The notes: generated by a model from the sequence alone, not told the origin. Counted from the first letter of the stretch, positions 54,805-64,000 are shown. The stretch is 64,000 bases of DNA from Pseudolabrys sp. (GCA_029980465.1 JARYIJ010000001.1:3235501-3299500), one strand, 5' to 3'. Numbers and translations: made by a program.

Positions 54805-55901
54805 TAACCGTCCTCCTGGTACAGCAGAGCAGTGATGCCTACGACACCGGCGATCAGCACTCCGAGCCACGCCGCTGCAACAGGGTGCATCAGCCCGGCC
54901 TTCGTCATATCGTCGGTAACTTTCGACAACACATAAAGCAGAAAGCCCGCCAATACGCCACTTAAAACCATGTTTTGGACGCCGCCGAAGCGGAAAAACC
55001 GCAAACTGACGGCAGAAGCAAGTAAAACGACGGCGGCCAGCAAGAACGGGCGGGCCAAGAGCTTCTGGAATTGCAGCCGATAGCCTGCGGCAGCCAGCCC
55101 GACGTGCTCGGCGGTGGTGATATACTGCGGCAATTCCCAAAACGACACGGATTCGGGCACCGCGACATTCTCGCGAACCTGCGCCCTGGTCAGATTGGTG
55201 GGAAGCTCCGCGCTGTCCCGGTCATACGGCATTTGACCTAGGGGGTAGCCGCGAACGCCGGACAGCTTCCAGACCTTCGACTCCAGAACGGCGCTGCGGG
55301 CATCGATCCGCTCGACAAAGGCGCCGGTCTTGTTGAACCGGTAGATCGTCACAGCGCTGAGCTCGGCGCCCTGGTCGGCGCTCGAGGCCGCGTTGATGAT
55401 AGCCTCGCCGTCCGGAGTCCGCTGCCCGATCCAGAATGTTCCAGTATGTACCGCAAACGTGGTCGGGCTGGACCCGAACAATTGGTATTCGAGCTTCTTC
55501 GACTTTTCCTGCAGATTGGCCGACAGCGGATTATATCCGATCGTTGCCAGCACGCCGAGCACGAAGGCCGCGAACACCGCCGGCGCGACGAACTGCCAGG
55601 CGGAGATGCCGGCCGCGCGCGCGACGACAAGTTCATTGCGCCGTGACAGGTTGAGGAAGCACGACATCGTCGCGATCAGGATGCAGAACGGCATCAGCCG
55701 TTCTCCGATCTGCGGCACGCGGAACAGGGAAACTTCGGCGGCCAAAAGCGGCGACGGGTTCGGCAAGTCGCTCGCGCGTCGCATCATCTCGACATAGTCG
55801 ATCAGCGCCGTCAGCGCGATGATGCCGACGAAAATCGCCAGCGTCGCGGTGACGAAACGCCATCCGATGTATCGACCGAGCGTGCCGGTGATTGCCTGCA
55901 T
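54804..55901 (-). CDS. lptG: LPS export ABC transporter permease LptG
   Basis: One of the two inner-membrane permeases of the Lpt machine. The YjgP/YjgQ fold is visible: three N-terminal helices (VTATLAIFVGIIALTALIDYVEMM, MPFCILIATMSCFLNLSRRNELVVARAAGIS), a periplasmic beta-domain, and three C-terminal helices (LLAAVVLLASAVSLRFFRFGG). ATG 55901 is preferred; TTG 55910, overlapping the lptF stop, would add three residues. Confidence 0.92.
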   Translation of the reverse strand: MQAITGTLGRYIGWRFVTATLAIFVGIIALTALIDYVEMMRRASDLPNPSPLLAAEVSLFRVPQIGERLMPFCILIATMSCFLNLSRRNELVVARAAGISAWQFVAPAVFAAFVLGVLATIGYNPLSANLQEKSKKLEYQLFGSSPTTFAVHTGTFWIGQRTPDGEAIINAASSADQGAELSAVTIYRFNKTGAFVERIDARSAVLESKVWKLSGVRGYPLGQMPYDRDSAELPTNLTRAQVRENVAVPESVSFWELPQYITTAEHVGLAAAGYRLQFQKLLARPFLLAAVVLLASAVSLRFFRFGGVQNMVLSGVLAGFLLYVLSKVTDDMTKAGLMHPVAAAWLGVLIAGVVGITALLYQEDG

Positions 55902-55906
55902 GCGGG

Positions 55907-57058
55907 TCAACTCGTCGCAAACCGGCGCGTGAAGCGCTCGGTCAGCGCGTTCAAGCCATTGGTGATGAAGGCAGGTGCATCGAGCACGATGCCGCGCCGG
56001 ATGACGTAAAGACCAGCAACGACGGCGATGGCGACGACCACGAACTGCAGGCCCAGAAAAGCCGGATAATTGACGCCGACGATCGTCGAGATAAAGCCGA
56101 GAATACGCACGATCATCACGGCGATAATCGCGCCGGCGGTTGGCATGGCGCGGCTCTGCCGCGTCGTGCGTGGCGGTCCCAGATAGGCGATCAGGATCAC
56201 GATGAACGCGAACGGATAGACCGGTGCGATCAACCGGTCGACCAGCTCGGACAATCGCTCACCGCTTTTGCCCGACGTGTCTTTGGACCCGCTGAACAGA
56301 TCCCATAGATATCGTTCATGCATCGAGTAGGTGATGGCATCGGCTGCGCGCGAAAACTGGGCAAGGTCGATCGCATAGCGGTCGAACGTCACGATGGTGG
56401 GGTCACGCCGTCCCGCTTCCTGCCGTTGCACGGTGCCGTTGCGCAGCACCAGGAACGTGCCCTGATGGTTCTCGACCAGGTCGCCGCGATCGCCGATCAT
56501 GGTAATTCGTTCGTTCGGATTGCGGCGGTCGTCGAGGAATACGCCATGCAGTTGGCCGTTTGGATCGCGCGCCGCGATGTGAAGCGTTACGCCGCCGGTG
56601 ATTGTCATGAAGCGGCCGGGCTGAATGACCGTGCTGACGACGCTGGCGTTCACCGCCGTCACCCAGTTGCGCAGCGTGCGCAGGCCTGCCGGCGCAAAAT
56701 AGGCCGCCGTTGCCGCGACCAGGATGGAAACCAGCAGGATGACCGGCACAAACGCGCGAAACAGCATCCATGGCGACATGCCGGCCGCGTTCATCACCAC
56801 GATTTCAGAATCGTTGGCGAGCTTGTTGAGGACGTAGGCCGTGGCGATGAACAGCGCGATCGGCGCAATCATCAAAACCAAAAGCGGGATCAACAGGCTG
56901 GTGATGCCGATGAAGACGAAAATAGACTGACCGCGATTGGTCATGAGATCGATGTCGCGCAGCGCCTGGGTGACCCAGATCACGGCGGTCAAACTCACCA
57001 GCACAACGACAAATGCGGCCGTCGTGGTCCTGAAGATATAGCGGGTGATCGACCCCAT
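55907..57058 (-). CDS. lptF: LPS export ABC transporter permease LptF
   Basis: Partner permease of LptG. It begins GSITRYIFRTTTAAFVVVLVSLTAVIWVTQALRDIDL, with LANDSEIVVMNAAGMSPW, the cytoplasmic helix that contacts LptB. The periplasmic domain is followed by three further helices. ATG 57058 gives a family-like N-terminus; ATG 57076 would add six residues. lptB is not in this window. It starts the lptF-lptG-lptD-surA-pdxA-rsmA series. Confidence 0.92.
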   Translation of the reverse strand: MGSITRYIFRTTTAAFVVVLVSLTAVIWVTQALRDIDLMTNRGQSIFVFIGITSLLIPLLVLMIAPIALFIATAYVLNKLANDSEIVVMNAAGMSPWMLFRAFVPVILLVSILVAATAAYFAPAGLRTLRNWVTAVNASVVSTVIQPGRFMTITGGVTLHIAARDPNGQLHGVFLDDRRNPNERITMIGDRGDLVENHQGTFLVLRNGTVQRQEAGRRDPTIVTFDRYAIDLAQFSRAADAITYSMHERYLWDLFSGSKDTSGKSGERLSELVDRLIAPVYPFAFIVILIAYLGPPRTTRQSRAMPTAGAIIAVMIVRILGFISTIVGVNYPAFLGLQFVVVAIAVVAGLYVIRRGIVLDAPAFITNGLNALTERFTRRFATS

Positions 57059-57384
57059 CCGCGCCGGCGTCCCCATTCAACGCAACCACTCCCGATATCC
57101 GGCTTCCCCAAAAGCCGGATTCCATCACATCGGGAATTTCGCACTTCTAGGTATAGCTTGATCCGGGCCTAAAATGGCCGGGGAGAGGCAAACCCATTGA
57201 ATATGAACAATAAAATCTTAAGCCGGGAACCCGGACACTGGCCGGAATGGCCCATTTCAGCCTGGATTCGTCCAGATTTCGGATAGGGCATGGAATGACC
57301 GGAAAAGCTGGACTGGGCCTTTGCACCAGCCCGCCGGCCGGTCCATATGGAAACCCGCCTCGAAACGATCAGGATTCTCAGCCA
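57059..57384. other. Divergent intergenic region between lptF and pepA
   Basis: About 325 bases with no supported gene. It contains an AT-rich patch (ATATGAACAATAAAATCTTAA at 57200-57220) that could supply promoter elements for either side. Several short CCGG-rich palindromes are present. No recognisable riboswitch or small RNA was seen. Confidence 0.4.
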
Positions 57385-58881
57385 ATGACCGACTTCAAGA
57401 TCGGCTTTACGCCATTCGCCGGACCGTTCTCCGGCGCCATTATCGTGTTCTGCGACGATCGTCTGAAGTTCGGCCCGGCGACCACCCGGATCGTGGCGAA
57501 GACCGGCGACCTCGTGCAGCGCGCCGCCAAGGCCGACGGTTTCACGGGCAAGCGCGGCACGGCACTGACGTTGCCGGTGCCGCAGGGGCTCGACGCTCCC
57601 GCTCTGATCGTGATCGGCGCCGGCAAGGCCGGTGAGCTCGAACCGAACGATCTCGTGACGCTCGGCGGCACGGCCATGGGCAAGGTGCCGGGCCGCGCGC
57701 GCGAGGCAACGATCGTCGCCGAGCTCCCGTCGAAAGCGATGAGCGCCGAACAGGCGGCTGATCTTGCCCTCGGCGTCGCGCTGCGCGCCTACAGTTTCGA
57801 CCGCTACAAAACGAAAAAGAAGGACGACGACAAGCCGGCGAACCGCACGGTGTCGATCGCGGTCGCCGATGCGGCTGCCGCGCGTAAGGCCTATGCGGTG
57901 CGCGAACCGGTCGCCGAAGGCGTGATCATGGCGCGCGATCTGGTCAACGAGCCCGCCAACGTTCTCTATCCGCAGGAATTCGCGCGGCGGGCCACCGGCC
58001 TGAAGAAACAGCGGATCAGCGTCGACGTGCTCGACGTCGCGGCGATGAAGAAGCTCGGCATGAATGCGTTGCTCGGCGTTGGGCAAGGCTCGAAGCATGA
58101 CAGCCGGCTCGTCGTGATGCGCTGGAACGGCGGCAAGAAAGGCGAGGCGCCGGTCGCCTTTGTCGGCAAGGGCGTCTGCTTCGACACCGGCGGCATCTCG
58201 ATCAAGCCTGCCGGCAGCATGGAGGACATGAAGGGCGACATGGCGGGCGCCGCCTGCGTCGTCGGCCTCATGCACGCGCTTGCCGGACGCAAGGCCAGGG
58301 TCAACGCGATCGGCGTCATCGGCGTGGTCGAGAACATGCCGGACGGCAACGCGCAGCGTCCCGGCGACATCGTCAAGTCGATGTCGGGCCAGACCATCGA
58401 GATCATCAACACCGACGCCGAGGGCCGGCTCGTTCTCGCCGATGCGCTGTGGTACACGGCGACGAAATTCAAGCCGAAGTTCATGGTCAATCTCGCCACG
58501 CTGACCGGTGCCATCATCGTGGCGCTGGGCCACGAGAATGCGGGCATGTTCTCGAACGACGACACCTTGTCCGATCGTCTCACCAAGGCCGGCCAGGCGA
58601 CCGGCGAGCTGGTGTGGCGGATGCCGCTCGCCAAGGAATACGACAAGCTGATCGATTCAAGATTCGCCGACGTGAAAAACACCGGCGGCAGCCGCTCGGC
58701 GGGCGCCATTACCGCGGCGCAATTCCTGCAACGCTTTGTCGCGAACAAGACGCCGTGGGCGCACCTCGACATCGCCGGCACCGGATTCGATTCGCGCCAG
58801 ACCGAGACCAACAAGAGCTGGGGCTCGGGCTGGGGCGTGCGGCTGCTCGATCGTCTGGTTGCCGACCATTACGAGAGCTGA
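57385..58881 (+). CDS. pepA: Leucyl aminopeptidase (M17)
   Basis: Two-metal aminopeptidase removing N-terminal residues. The catalytic domain has Lys262 and Asp267 in [16 protein letters not shown] and the [14 protein letters not shown] signature (from 342) carrying further metal ligands and Arg348. TPAM17 features such as [11 protein letters not shown] and [15 protein letters not shown] follow. At 498 residues it is full length. ATG 57385 is preferred to upstream in-frame starts because the protein then begins [11 protein letters not shown]. holC follows after 18 bases, a common pairing. Confidence 0.95.
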   Translation: MTDFKIGFTPFAGPFSGAIIVFCDDRLKFGPATTRIVAKTGDLVQRAAKADGFTGKRGTALTLPVPQGLDAPALIVIGAGKAGELEPNDLVTLGGTAMGKVPGRAREATIVAELPSKAMSAEQAADLALGVALRAYSFDRYKTKKKDDDKPANRTVSIAVADAAAARKAYAVREPVAEGVIMARDLVNEPANVLYPQEFARRATGLKKQRISVDVLDVAAMKKLGMNALLGVGQGSKHDSRLVVMRWNGGKKGEAPVAFVGKGVCFDTGGISIKPAGSMEDMKGDMAGAACVVGLMHALAGRKARVNAIGVIGVVENMPDGNAQRPGDIVKSMSGQTIEIINTDAEGRLVLADALWYTATKFKPKFMVNLATLTGAIIVALGHENAGMFSNDDTLSDRLTKAGQATGELVWRMPLAKEYDKLIDSRFADVKNTGGSRSAGAITAAQFLQRFVANKTPWAHLDIAGTGFDSRQTETNKSWGSGWGVRLLDRLVADHYES

Positions 58882-58899
58882 CACGGCGGAGCGCGGCGC

Positions 58900-59352
58900 G
58901 TGGCGGAAATCCTGTTCTATCACCTGCAAGGCCAGAAGCTCGAGAACGTGCTGCCGACACTGCTCGAGAAGTCGCGCGAGCACGGCTGGCGCGCGATCGT
59001 GCAGGGTGTGACGTCCGAGCGCATCGAAGCGCTCGACGCCCATCTCTGGACCTATCGGGACGACAGCTTCCTGGCGCACGGCATGTGGCAGGAAACGGAG
59101 GCGGCCGCTCAGCCGGTTCTGCTCACGGTCAACGACAGCAACCCGAACGAGGCGCCGGTGCGCTTTCTGATTGAGGGGGCACCGTTGCCCGCGGATCCGG
59201 AGACCTACGAGCGCATCGTCCTGCTGTTCGACGGCGAGGATGAGGAGGCGGTCGCCGCGGCGCGGACTCAGTGGACCGAGGTCAAGAGCCGCGGCTTGAC
59301 AGCAAGCTACTGGCAGCCCGATGAAGCCGGGCGCTGGCGGCAGAAGGCATGA
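58900..59352 (+). CDS. holC: DNA polymerase III subunit chi
   Basis: A 150-residue subunit linking the clamp loader to SSB. It begins AEILFYHLQGQKLENVLPTLLEKSREHGWRA and contains DAHLWTYRDDSFLAHG, VLLTVNDSNPNEA and ERIVLLFDGEDEEAVAAAR, which match HolC. Start is GTG 58900. Position after pepA is conserved. Nothing unusual was noted. Confidence 0.93.
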   Translation: MAEILFYHLQGQKLENVLPTLLEKSREHGWRAIVQGVTSERIEALDAHLWTYRDDSFLAHGMWQETEAAAQPVLLTVNDSNPNEAPVRFLIEGAPLPADPETYERIVLLFDGEDEEAVAAARTQWTEVKSRGLTASYWQPDEAGRWRQKA

Positions 59353-59434
59353 CCCGTCAGGGACTTGTCGATTATCATCAAGCCGACGCAAAATCGTCAG
59401 GTTCGCCGAACAACAACTTTATCGGGGTGTGGTT

Positions 59435-60040
59435 GTGTCACGACGTTCATTACTGCTTCCGCTCATTGCCATGTCAGCGCTGCTCGGCGGATGTAGCGGC
59501 GGCAGCATGAGCGACATGATGCCGAAAATGTCGGAGATGACCCTTTTCCCGTCGGGCCTGCCGTCGCTCTCGTCGAGCAGCACCGCGAGGCAACGAGCGC
59601 CGTTGCATTTCGAGAACAGCGGGCCGGTCGCGTCTGACCAGTATGTGGATGGAGCGGGCCAATGCAGCGCATCCGCAGTCTCTGCGGCCCCTGCGACTCC
59701 GGCGCCGGCCACCCCGCAGGCCGGCCCTGGAACGCCTGGTCACGCAGCGGCAGCGACGGCACCCGCAGCGGGGGGCGACGCCCAGGTGGTCGCAGGCGGC
59801 GTCGCCTTGGGCATGACCGAGTGTCAGGTGGTCGGGCATGCCGGTCAGCCGTCTCATGTCGAGATCAGCGGCGGCGAGGGACCCGACCGCAAGACGATCC
59901 TGACATTCCAGAGCGGGCCATGGCCCGGCATCTACACGTTCTCGGGCGGCCGGCTCAAAGTCGTCGAGGAAATTCCAAATCTGAAGCCCGCGAAACCGGC
60001 GCCCAAGAAGAGAGCCAAGAAACCCGCCCGGCAGGGCTGA
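59435..60040 (+). CDS. Conserved lipoprotein of unknown function
   Basis: A 201-residue protein with a type II signal peptide (SLLLPLIAMSALLGGC, lipobox Cys at about residue 20). A Pro/Ala linker joins it to a conserved-looking C-terminal domain: VALGMTECQVVGHAGQPSHVEI, RKTILTFQSGPWPGIYTFSGGRLK. That domain recalls BamE/SmpA-type folds, which contain a G-M-(T/S)-x-x-(E/Q)-V motif, but the match is weak. The Lys/Pro-rich tail is basic. GTG 59435 is used; GTG 59429 is possible. Confidence 0.65.
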   Translation: MSRRSLLLPLIAMSALLGGCSGGSMSDMMPKMSEMTLFPSGLPSLSSSSTARQRAPLHFENSGPVASDQYVDGAGQCSASAVSAAPATPAPATPQAGPGTPGHAAAATAPAAGGDAQVVAGGVALGMTECQVVGHAGQPSHVEISGGEGPDRKTILTFQSGPWPGIYTFSGGRLKVVEEIPNLKPAKPAPKKRAKKPARQG

Positions 60041-60063
60041 TTTCAGTTCGATAAGGCTGATTT

Positions 60064-61941
60064 TCAGCTTGATGCCGCTTCGACGGCGGCGCTTGCGTCA
60101 AGCCATTCTTCCTCGGCCTCGGCAAGTTTGCGGACGCACTCGGCGCGCTCCCTGGCCAGAGCAGCGGCTTTGTCCGGCTCGCGCGTGAACAGCGCACCGT
60201 CGCCGAGTGCCCGGTCGATTTTTTCAATCTGCGCCGTGAGTGACTTGATGACCGTATCGGCGCGGCTGACGCGCTGGCGCAGCGGCGCGGTTTCGGCGCG
60301 GCGCGCTGCGGCGGCACGGCGCGTTTCGCCCCGATCCGTGTCGACAGCCTTCCGCTCTTTCCCGTCGTCGTCACCCCGTTCGCTCAGCACGCGCCGCCGG
60401 TATTCGTCGAGGTCGCCGTCGAACGGATGCACTTCGCCGTTCGCGACGAGCCAGAGCCGGTCGGCGCTCGCGGCGAGCAGATGCCGGTCGTGCGAGACCA
60501 GCATGACGGCGCCGGGGAAATCGTTGAGCGCTTCGATCAGCGCCCCGCGGCTGTCGATGTCGAGGTGGTTGGTCGGCTCGTCGAGGATGAGGAGATGGGG
60601 CGCGTCGAAGGTCGCGAGCGCCAGCATCAGGCGCGCCTTTTCGCCGCCCGAGAGGCTGCCGACCGGCGTGTCGGCGGTGTCGCCGGAGAAGCCGATCGAG
60701 CCGACACGCGCTCTCACCCTGGCCTCCGGCGCCTCGGGCATCAGCGCGCGAACGTGAGAGTAGGGCGAGCCGCCGGGATCGAGCTCGTCGAGCTGATGCT
60801 GGGCGAAGTAGGCCACCTTGAGCTTCTCGGCGCGCGTGATCGTGCCGTCGAACGGCGCGAGCCGCGACGCGATGAGTTTGACCAATGTCGACTTGCCGTT
60901 GCCGTTGGCGCCGAGCAGCGCGATGCGGTCGTCGTTGTCGATGCGAAGCGTGAGCCGCTTGAGCACCGGATGACCAGGCTCGTAGCCGACCGACACACCG
61001 TCCAGTGCTATAATGGGCGGCGACAGCAGCCGGTCCGGTGCCGGAATGACGATCGGCCGGACATCCTCGGTGACGAGCGCGGCGATCGGCTTCATGCGCT
61101 CGAGCATCTTGATGCGCGATTGTGCCTGCCGCGCCTTGGTGGCCTTGGCGCGGAAGCGGTCGACGAAGGCTTGCAGGTGCTTGCGCTCGGCTTCCTGTTT
61201 CTTGACGAGCTTCTGGTCGAGCTCGATGCGCTCCTGCCGCAGCCGCTCGAAATCGCTGTAGCCGCCGCGATAGAGCTTCAGCGTCTTCGCCTCGAGCGAG
61301 AGGATCGCATTCACCGACGTGTCGAGCAGGTCGCGGTCGTGGCTGATGATGATCAGCGTTTTCGGATAGCGCGCGAGGTGGTCCTGCAGCCATAGCGTGC
61401 CTTCGAGGTCAAGGTAGTTGGTCGGTTCGTCGAGTAGCAGCAGATCGGGCTCCGAGAACAGCACCGCGGCGAGGGCGACGCGCATCCGCCAGCCGCCGGA
61501 GAATTCCGAGCAGGGGCGCAATTGCTCCGCCGCCGAAAATCCGAGGCCGGCGAGGATCGACGCCGCCCGCGCCGGCGCGGCATAGGCGCCGATGTCGGCG
61601 AGACGCGTCTGGATATCGGCGATGCGCTGCGGATCGGTCGCGGTTTCGGCTTCGGCAAGCAGGGCGGTGCGTTCGCGGTCGGCGGCGAGAACGACATCGA
61701 TCAAGGGTTCAGGGCCGCCTGGCGCTTCCTGCGCCAGCCGCCCGATGCGCCAGCGCGCCGGCATTTTGACGTGACCCAGCTCCGACGGGTGCTCGCCGGT
61801 GATGACGTTGAACAACGTCGACTTGCCGCTGCCGTTGCGTCCGACCAGGCCGACGCGCGCGCCGGCTGGAACGCGGACATCGGCGCCTTCGATCAGGAGG
61901 CGGCCAGCCATCCGCACGGTGAGGTCGTCGATGATCAGCAT
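60064..61941 (-). CDS. ABC-F family ATP-binding protein (YheS/Uup-like)
   Basis: A soluble protein with two ABC ATPase domains and no membrane part. First Walker A GRNGSGKSTLFN (about 34-45), signature FSGGWRMRVALA, Walker B DLLLLDEPTNYLDLE. A charged linker (KKQEAERKHLQAFVDRFRA) follows, then the second Walker A GANGNGKSTLVK, LSGGEKARLMLAL and LLILDEPTNHLD. ABC-F proteins bind the ribosomal E-site and relieve stalling or antibiotic arrest. ATG 61941 gives MLIIDDLTVRM; upstream starts add about 22 non-conserved residues. Confidence 0.92.
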   Translation of the reverse strand: MLIIDDLTVRMAGRLLIEGADVRVPAGARVGLVGRNGSGKSTLFNVITGEHPSELGHVKMPARWRIGRLAQEAPGGPEPLIDVVLAADRERTALLAEAETATDPQRIADIQTRLADIGAYAAPARAASILAGLGFSAAEQLRPCSEFSGGWRMRVALAAVLFSEPDLLLLDEPTNYLDLEGTLWLQDHLARYPKTLIIISHDRDLLDTSVNAILSLEAKTLKLYRGGYSDFERLRQERIELDQKLVKKQEAERKHLQAFVDRFRAKATKARQAQSRIKMLERMKPIAALVTEDVRPIVIPAPDRLLSPPIIALDGVSVGYEPGHPVLKRLTLRIDNDDRIALLGANGNGKSTLVKLIASRLAPFDGTITRAEKLKVAYFAQHQLDELDPGGSPYSHVRALMPEAPEARVRARVGSIGFSGDTADTPVGSLSGGEKARLMLALATFDAPHLLILDEPTNHLDIDSRGALIEALNDFPGAVMLVSHDRHLLAASADRLWLVANGEVHPFDGDLDEYRRRVLSERGDDDGKERKAVDTDRGETRRAAAARRAETAPLRQRVSRADTVIKSLTAQIEKIDRALGDGALFTREPDKAAALARERAECVRKLAEAEEEWLDASAAVEAASS

Positions 61942-62133
61942 CCGCGCCTTTTGGCCGAGCCGGGGGCGGTTCGCAAGCTCGTGTCCTGAATCCGGAGTTC
62001 GGCTCATTTCGCAGCGCGCTCCAGAGCGAACTTCGGATTCAAAAGGACACGACCCCCTGCTTGCCGCTTGCCGGGGGCGCCGCTATAAGCCGCGCACCAA
62101 ATTTCATCCATTCAGGCGGAGAGGCTTGCAGAG

Positions 62134-62556
62134 ATGGCGATCGAGCGCACGTTTTCGATCCTTAAACCCGACGCGACCGAGCGCAATCTGACCGGCGCGA
62201 TCAATGCGATGATCGAGAAGGCCGGGCTGCGTATCGTCGCGCAGAAACGCGTCCGTATCACGCGCGCCCAGGCGGAAACGTTCTACGGCGTGCACCGCGA
62301 GCGCCCGTTCTTCGGCGAGCTCGTCGCGTTCATGACCTCGGGTCCGGTCATCGTTCAGGTGCTGGAAGGCGAGAACGCCATCGCGAAGTACCGCGACGTC
62401 ATGGGCGCGACCGACCCGGCCAAGGCCGCCGAGGGCACGATCCGCAAGACGCACGCCAAGTCGATCGGCGAGAATTCGGTGCACGGCTCTGATGCACCGG
62501 ATACGGCGGCCCGCGAGATCGCTCAGTTCTTCTCGGAAAACGAGATCGTCGGCTGA
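62134..62556 (+). CDS. ndk: Nucleoside diphosphate kinase
   Basis: Equalises nucleoside triphosphate pools. A 140-residue protein with [16 protein letters not shown] (ATP-binding Lys), [26 protein letters not shown] and the catalytic His in [15 protein letters not shown] 62134 follows GGAGAGGCTTGCAGAG. A strong terminator lies 63 bases downstream. Confidence 0.97.
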   Translation: MAIERTFSILKPDATERNLTGAINAMIEKAGLRIVAQKRVRITRAQAETFYGVHRERPFFGELVAFMTSGPVIVQVLEGENAIAKYRDVMGATDPAKAAEGTIRKTHAKSIGENSVHGSDAPDTAAREIAQFFSENEIVG

Positions 62557-62618
62557 CGTTCAGTTTGGCGGCCGCGGCTGACAATTTGCCGCAGCCCGAC
62601 GCGAGGCGATCTGAATTA

Positions 62619-62660
62619 CATCCGTTGAACGGCATGAAGCCGTTCAACGGATGTTTCGTT
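62619..62660 (+). terminator. Intrinsic terminator after ndk
   Basis: Perfect 15-base arms, CATCCGTTGAACGGC (62619-62633) and GCCGTTCAACGGATG (62639-62653), with an ATGAA loop. TTTCGTT follows directly. It ends ndk transcription and could also act on the other strand because the stem is symmetrical. Confidence 0.7.
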
Positions 62661-62665
62661 CGGCC

Positions 62666-62890
62666 ATGCAAATTCCCTCGCCGAAGCGGGTGCTGGAGGC
62701 GTGGTCCGCCCTGATCGGGATTTCGGGGTCGACCTATCTGGAACTCGTGGAGGCACTCGACATCGAGTTGATGGCCGGCGCGGAGTCCGTGCAGTGGCCG
62801 CTGTTGATCGTCGGCGTGGCCGGCACCGGCAGCATTCTTTACAGCTCGTGGCAGGAGAGCCGCAAACGGCCTTCGGCGCGAGGCTGGTAA
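62666..62890 (+). CDS. Possible small single-helix membrane protein
   Basis: A 74-residue frame, MQIPSPKRVLEAWSALIG then YLELVEALDIELMAG, with one hydrophobic helix WPLLIVGVAGTGSILYSS near the end and a basic tail. No family is recognised. ATG 62651 lies inside the ndk terminator stem, so ATG 62666 is more credible. No strong ribosome site is visible, so the gene is uncertain. Confidence 0.35.
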   Translation: MQIPSPKRVLEAWSALIGISGSTYLELVEALDIELMAGAESVQWPLLIVGVAGTGSILYSSWQESRKRPSARGW

Positions 62891-62955
62891 TCCATCGACA
62901 GACTGACGGAGCGCGGTATCGTCGCGATGCCGCCGGAACCTGAGGCGGCGACACT

Positions 62956-63675
62956 ATGGACGGACTTTTCGCGGGGCTGAGCGACTATACGCAGCCGCAT
63001 TTCTGGGTCGCCGTCGTCCAGATCATCTGGATCAACGTTCTTCTCTCGGGGGATAACGCGATCGTCATCGCGCTGGCCTGCCGTAATCTGCCGCGCAAAC
63101 AGCGTCTCGGCGGCGTCATTCTCGGAACGCTGGTCGCGCTGGCGATGCGGCTCGTCTTCGCCAGCGTCGTATCGACGTTGATGCAATTCCCCTACATCAA
63201 GATCGTCGGCGGTGTCGCTCTGCTGTGGATCGCCGTCAAGCTGCTGCTGCCGGAGCAGAATGACGGCCACGCGACGGAGTCGAGCGACACGCTCTGGCGC
63301 GCCGTGAAGCTGATCGCGCTCGCCGATATCGTGATGAGTCTCGACAACGTCATCGCCGTGGCGGCCGCGGCCAACGGCAACACCGCGCTTCTGGTGTTTG
63401 GCCTCGGCATCAGCATTCCGGCGATTGTCGCCGGGGCCACCGTCATCATGGCGATGCTCAACTATTTTCCATTCCTGCTGTGGGCCGGGGCGGGCCTGCT
63501 TGGATGGGTGGGGGGCGACGTGATCACGAGCGACCCGGTCATCGCCGGCCAGACCGAGGGGCTGGGCGAGGGCTTCTGGGAAAAAATGCGCCTCGGAGCG
63601 TCCGCTCTTGCCGCCGGCGGTACGATCGTGGCCGGCTATTGGCTGCGCAACCGCCGGCGTGCCGAAACAGCCTGA
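62956..63675 (+). CDS. TerC family integral membrane protein
   Basis: A 239-residue protein with about seven helices. The family signature LLSGDNAIVIALACRNLP is near residue 30, and the second acidic motif SLDNVIAVAAAANGN near 133. Both carry the Asp/Asn pairs thought to bind metal ions. YjbE/YkoY-type members export Mn2+ or support metal loading of secreted proteins. ATG 62956 begins the protein. A second TerC gene follows 154 bases later. Confidence 0.9.
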   Translation: MDGLFAGLSDYTQPHFWVAVVQIIWINVLLSGDNAIVIALACRNLPRKQRLGGVILGTLVALAMRLVFASVVSTLMQFPYIKIVGGVALLWIAVKLLLPEQNDGHATESSDTLWRAVKLIALADIVMSLDNVIAVAAAANGNTALLVFGLGISIPAIVAGATVIMAMLNYFPFLLWAGAGLLGWVGGDVITSDPVIAGQTEGLGEGFWEKMRLGASALAAGGTIVAGYWLRNRRRAETA

Positions 63676-63735
63676 GCACCCCAAATAAGCACTATCCACG
63701 GCAGGCCGAATGGTCTGGCCACGCGCCTCGCAATC

Positions 63736-63753
63736 GGTATTATACAGTATACC
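63736..63753. promoter_or_regulatory. Palindromic AT-rich site before the second terC-like gene
   Basis: GGTAT and ATACC flank a near-palindromic TATACAGTATA core, 77 bases before the GTG start. It could be an operator of the ATAC-N-GTAT type or contain a -10 element. Nothing comparable was noticed before the first terC-like gene. Confidence 0.3.
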
Positions 63754-63829
63754 AGACGCGCGACCAAGCGCAGTCCGGCAACGACGAGCCGTCTTCTAAA
63801 ATCGGCGGCCATGGGAGAAGGGCGCACAC

Positions 63830-64000
63830 GTGCAGGCCATCTATGCCTACGCAACGGAGCCGACATTCTGGCTGTCGGTCCTGCAAGTCATCTGGATCAA
63901 CATTCTGCTCTCGGGCGACAACGCCGTCGTGATCGCGCTCGCCTGCCGCGGCCTGCCGCCGCGCGAGCGCCTGTGGGGCATGATCATCGGCGCCGGCTTC
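63830..64000 (+). CDS. Second TerC family protein, 5' part only
   Basis: The frame runs off the window after 57 codons. It begins with GTG 63830, preceded by GGAGAAGG at 63815-63822. The protein has FWLSVLQVIWINILLSGDNAVVIALACRGLPPRERLWG-type sequence, the TerC signature at the same position as in the preceding gene. The two genes are a tandem pair of paralogues; over this stretch they share most residues. Confidence 0.88.
   Translation, partial: MQAIYAYATEPTFWLSVLQVIWINILLSGDNAVVIALACRGLPPRERLWGMIIGAGF

Noticed and set aside
52276..55140. Longer LptD start reaching into lptG
   Set aside because: The extra 110 residues overlap lptG in another frame, and a proper signal peptide begins at ATG 54804.
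62557..62955. yybP-ykoY manganese riboswitch before terC
   Set aside because: The characteristic paired GGGGAGUAG-type elements are not visible; only the ndk terminator and a doubtful small frame are present.

Overview
The window is high-GC chromosomal DNA of an alphaproteobacterium, most likely of the order Hyphomicrobiales (Bradyrhizobium / Rhodopseudomonas / Pseudolabrys-like). The inference rests on gene orders typical of that group: rpsF-rpsR-DUF2232-rplI; fabD-fabG-acpP-fabF-mltG-yicC-gmk; lptF-lptG-lptD-surA-pdxA-rsmA with pepA-holC divergent; and a riboswitch-headed DadA-like gene. No tRNA, rRNA, CRISPR array or intact transposase was seen.

Layout. 1-4107: a Pro/Ala-rich single-pass membrane protein, an Aat-like aminoacyl-transferase and guaA. 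4093-15105: an 11.0 kb genomic island between two copies of the 13-bp guaA 3' end (encoding the C-terminal residues IEWE), one inside guaA and one exactly 11,000 bp downstream. The left edge of the island holds two truncated remnants of an integrative-element or plasmid backbone: the N-terminus of a strawberry-notch-type helicase/methylase and the C-terminus of a large ParB-like protein. The rest is cargo: a tightly packed DISARM-like anti-phage operon (DrmA-like helicase, DUF1998 DrmB-like protein, phospholipase-D DrmC-like protein, compact N6-adenine methyltransferase, PIN-domain nuclease), then a DUF4365 nuclease-like gene. No recombinase gene lies between the repeats.

The operon differs from the DISARM classes I know in order and content: there is no SNF2 helicase DrmD, and extra nuclease genes are present. 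It also shows decay. The DrmA-like helicase keeps Walker A and motif VI but appears to have lost the segment carrying the Walker B (DExH) and SAT motifs. The DUF4365 gene has a -1 frameshift.

15203-23153: accessory and housekeeping genes: a TDT/SLAC1-type channel, a beta-propeller protein with a winged-helix regulator, DUF899 with a small membrane protein, a truncated haemoglobin, a DNA methyltransferase of the Ogt type, a tandem glycine riboswitch heading a DadA-like oxidoreductase, an ArsC-like protein and an exported SRPBCC protein. 23154-24169: about 1 kb without genes, holding a dispersed-repeat-like inverted pair and a dense run of hairpins.

24170-64000: core genes: prfC, nnrU-like, panB, a YfgM-like protein, a lipoprotein and der; on the minus strand dnaB, alr, radA, cvpA, purF and an SDR; cfa; a CXXCH protein; the rpsF ribosomal cluster; the fatty-acid-synthesis cluster running into mltG, yicC and gmk; rsmA, pdxA, a SurA-like chaperone, lptD, lptG and lptF; pepA, holC and a lipoprotein; an ABC-F protein; ndk; and two TerC-family genes, the second cut by the window end.
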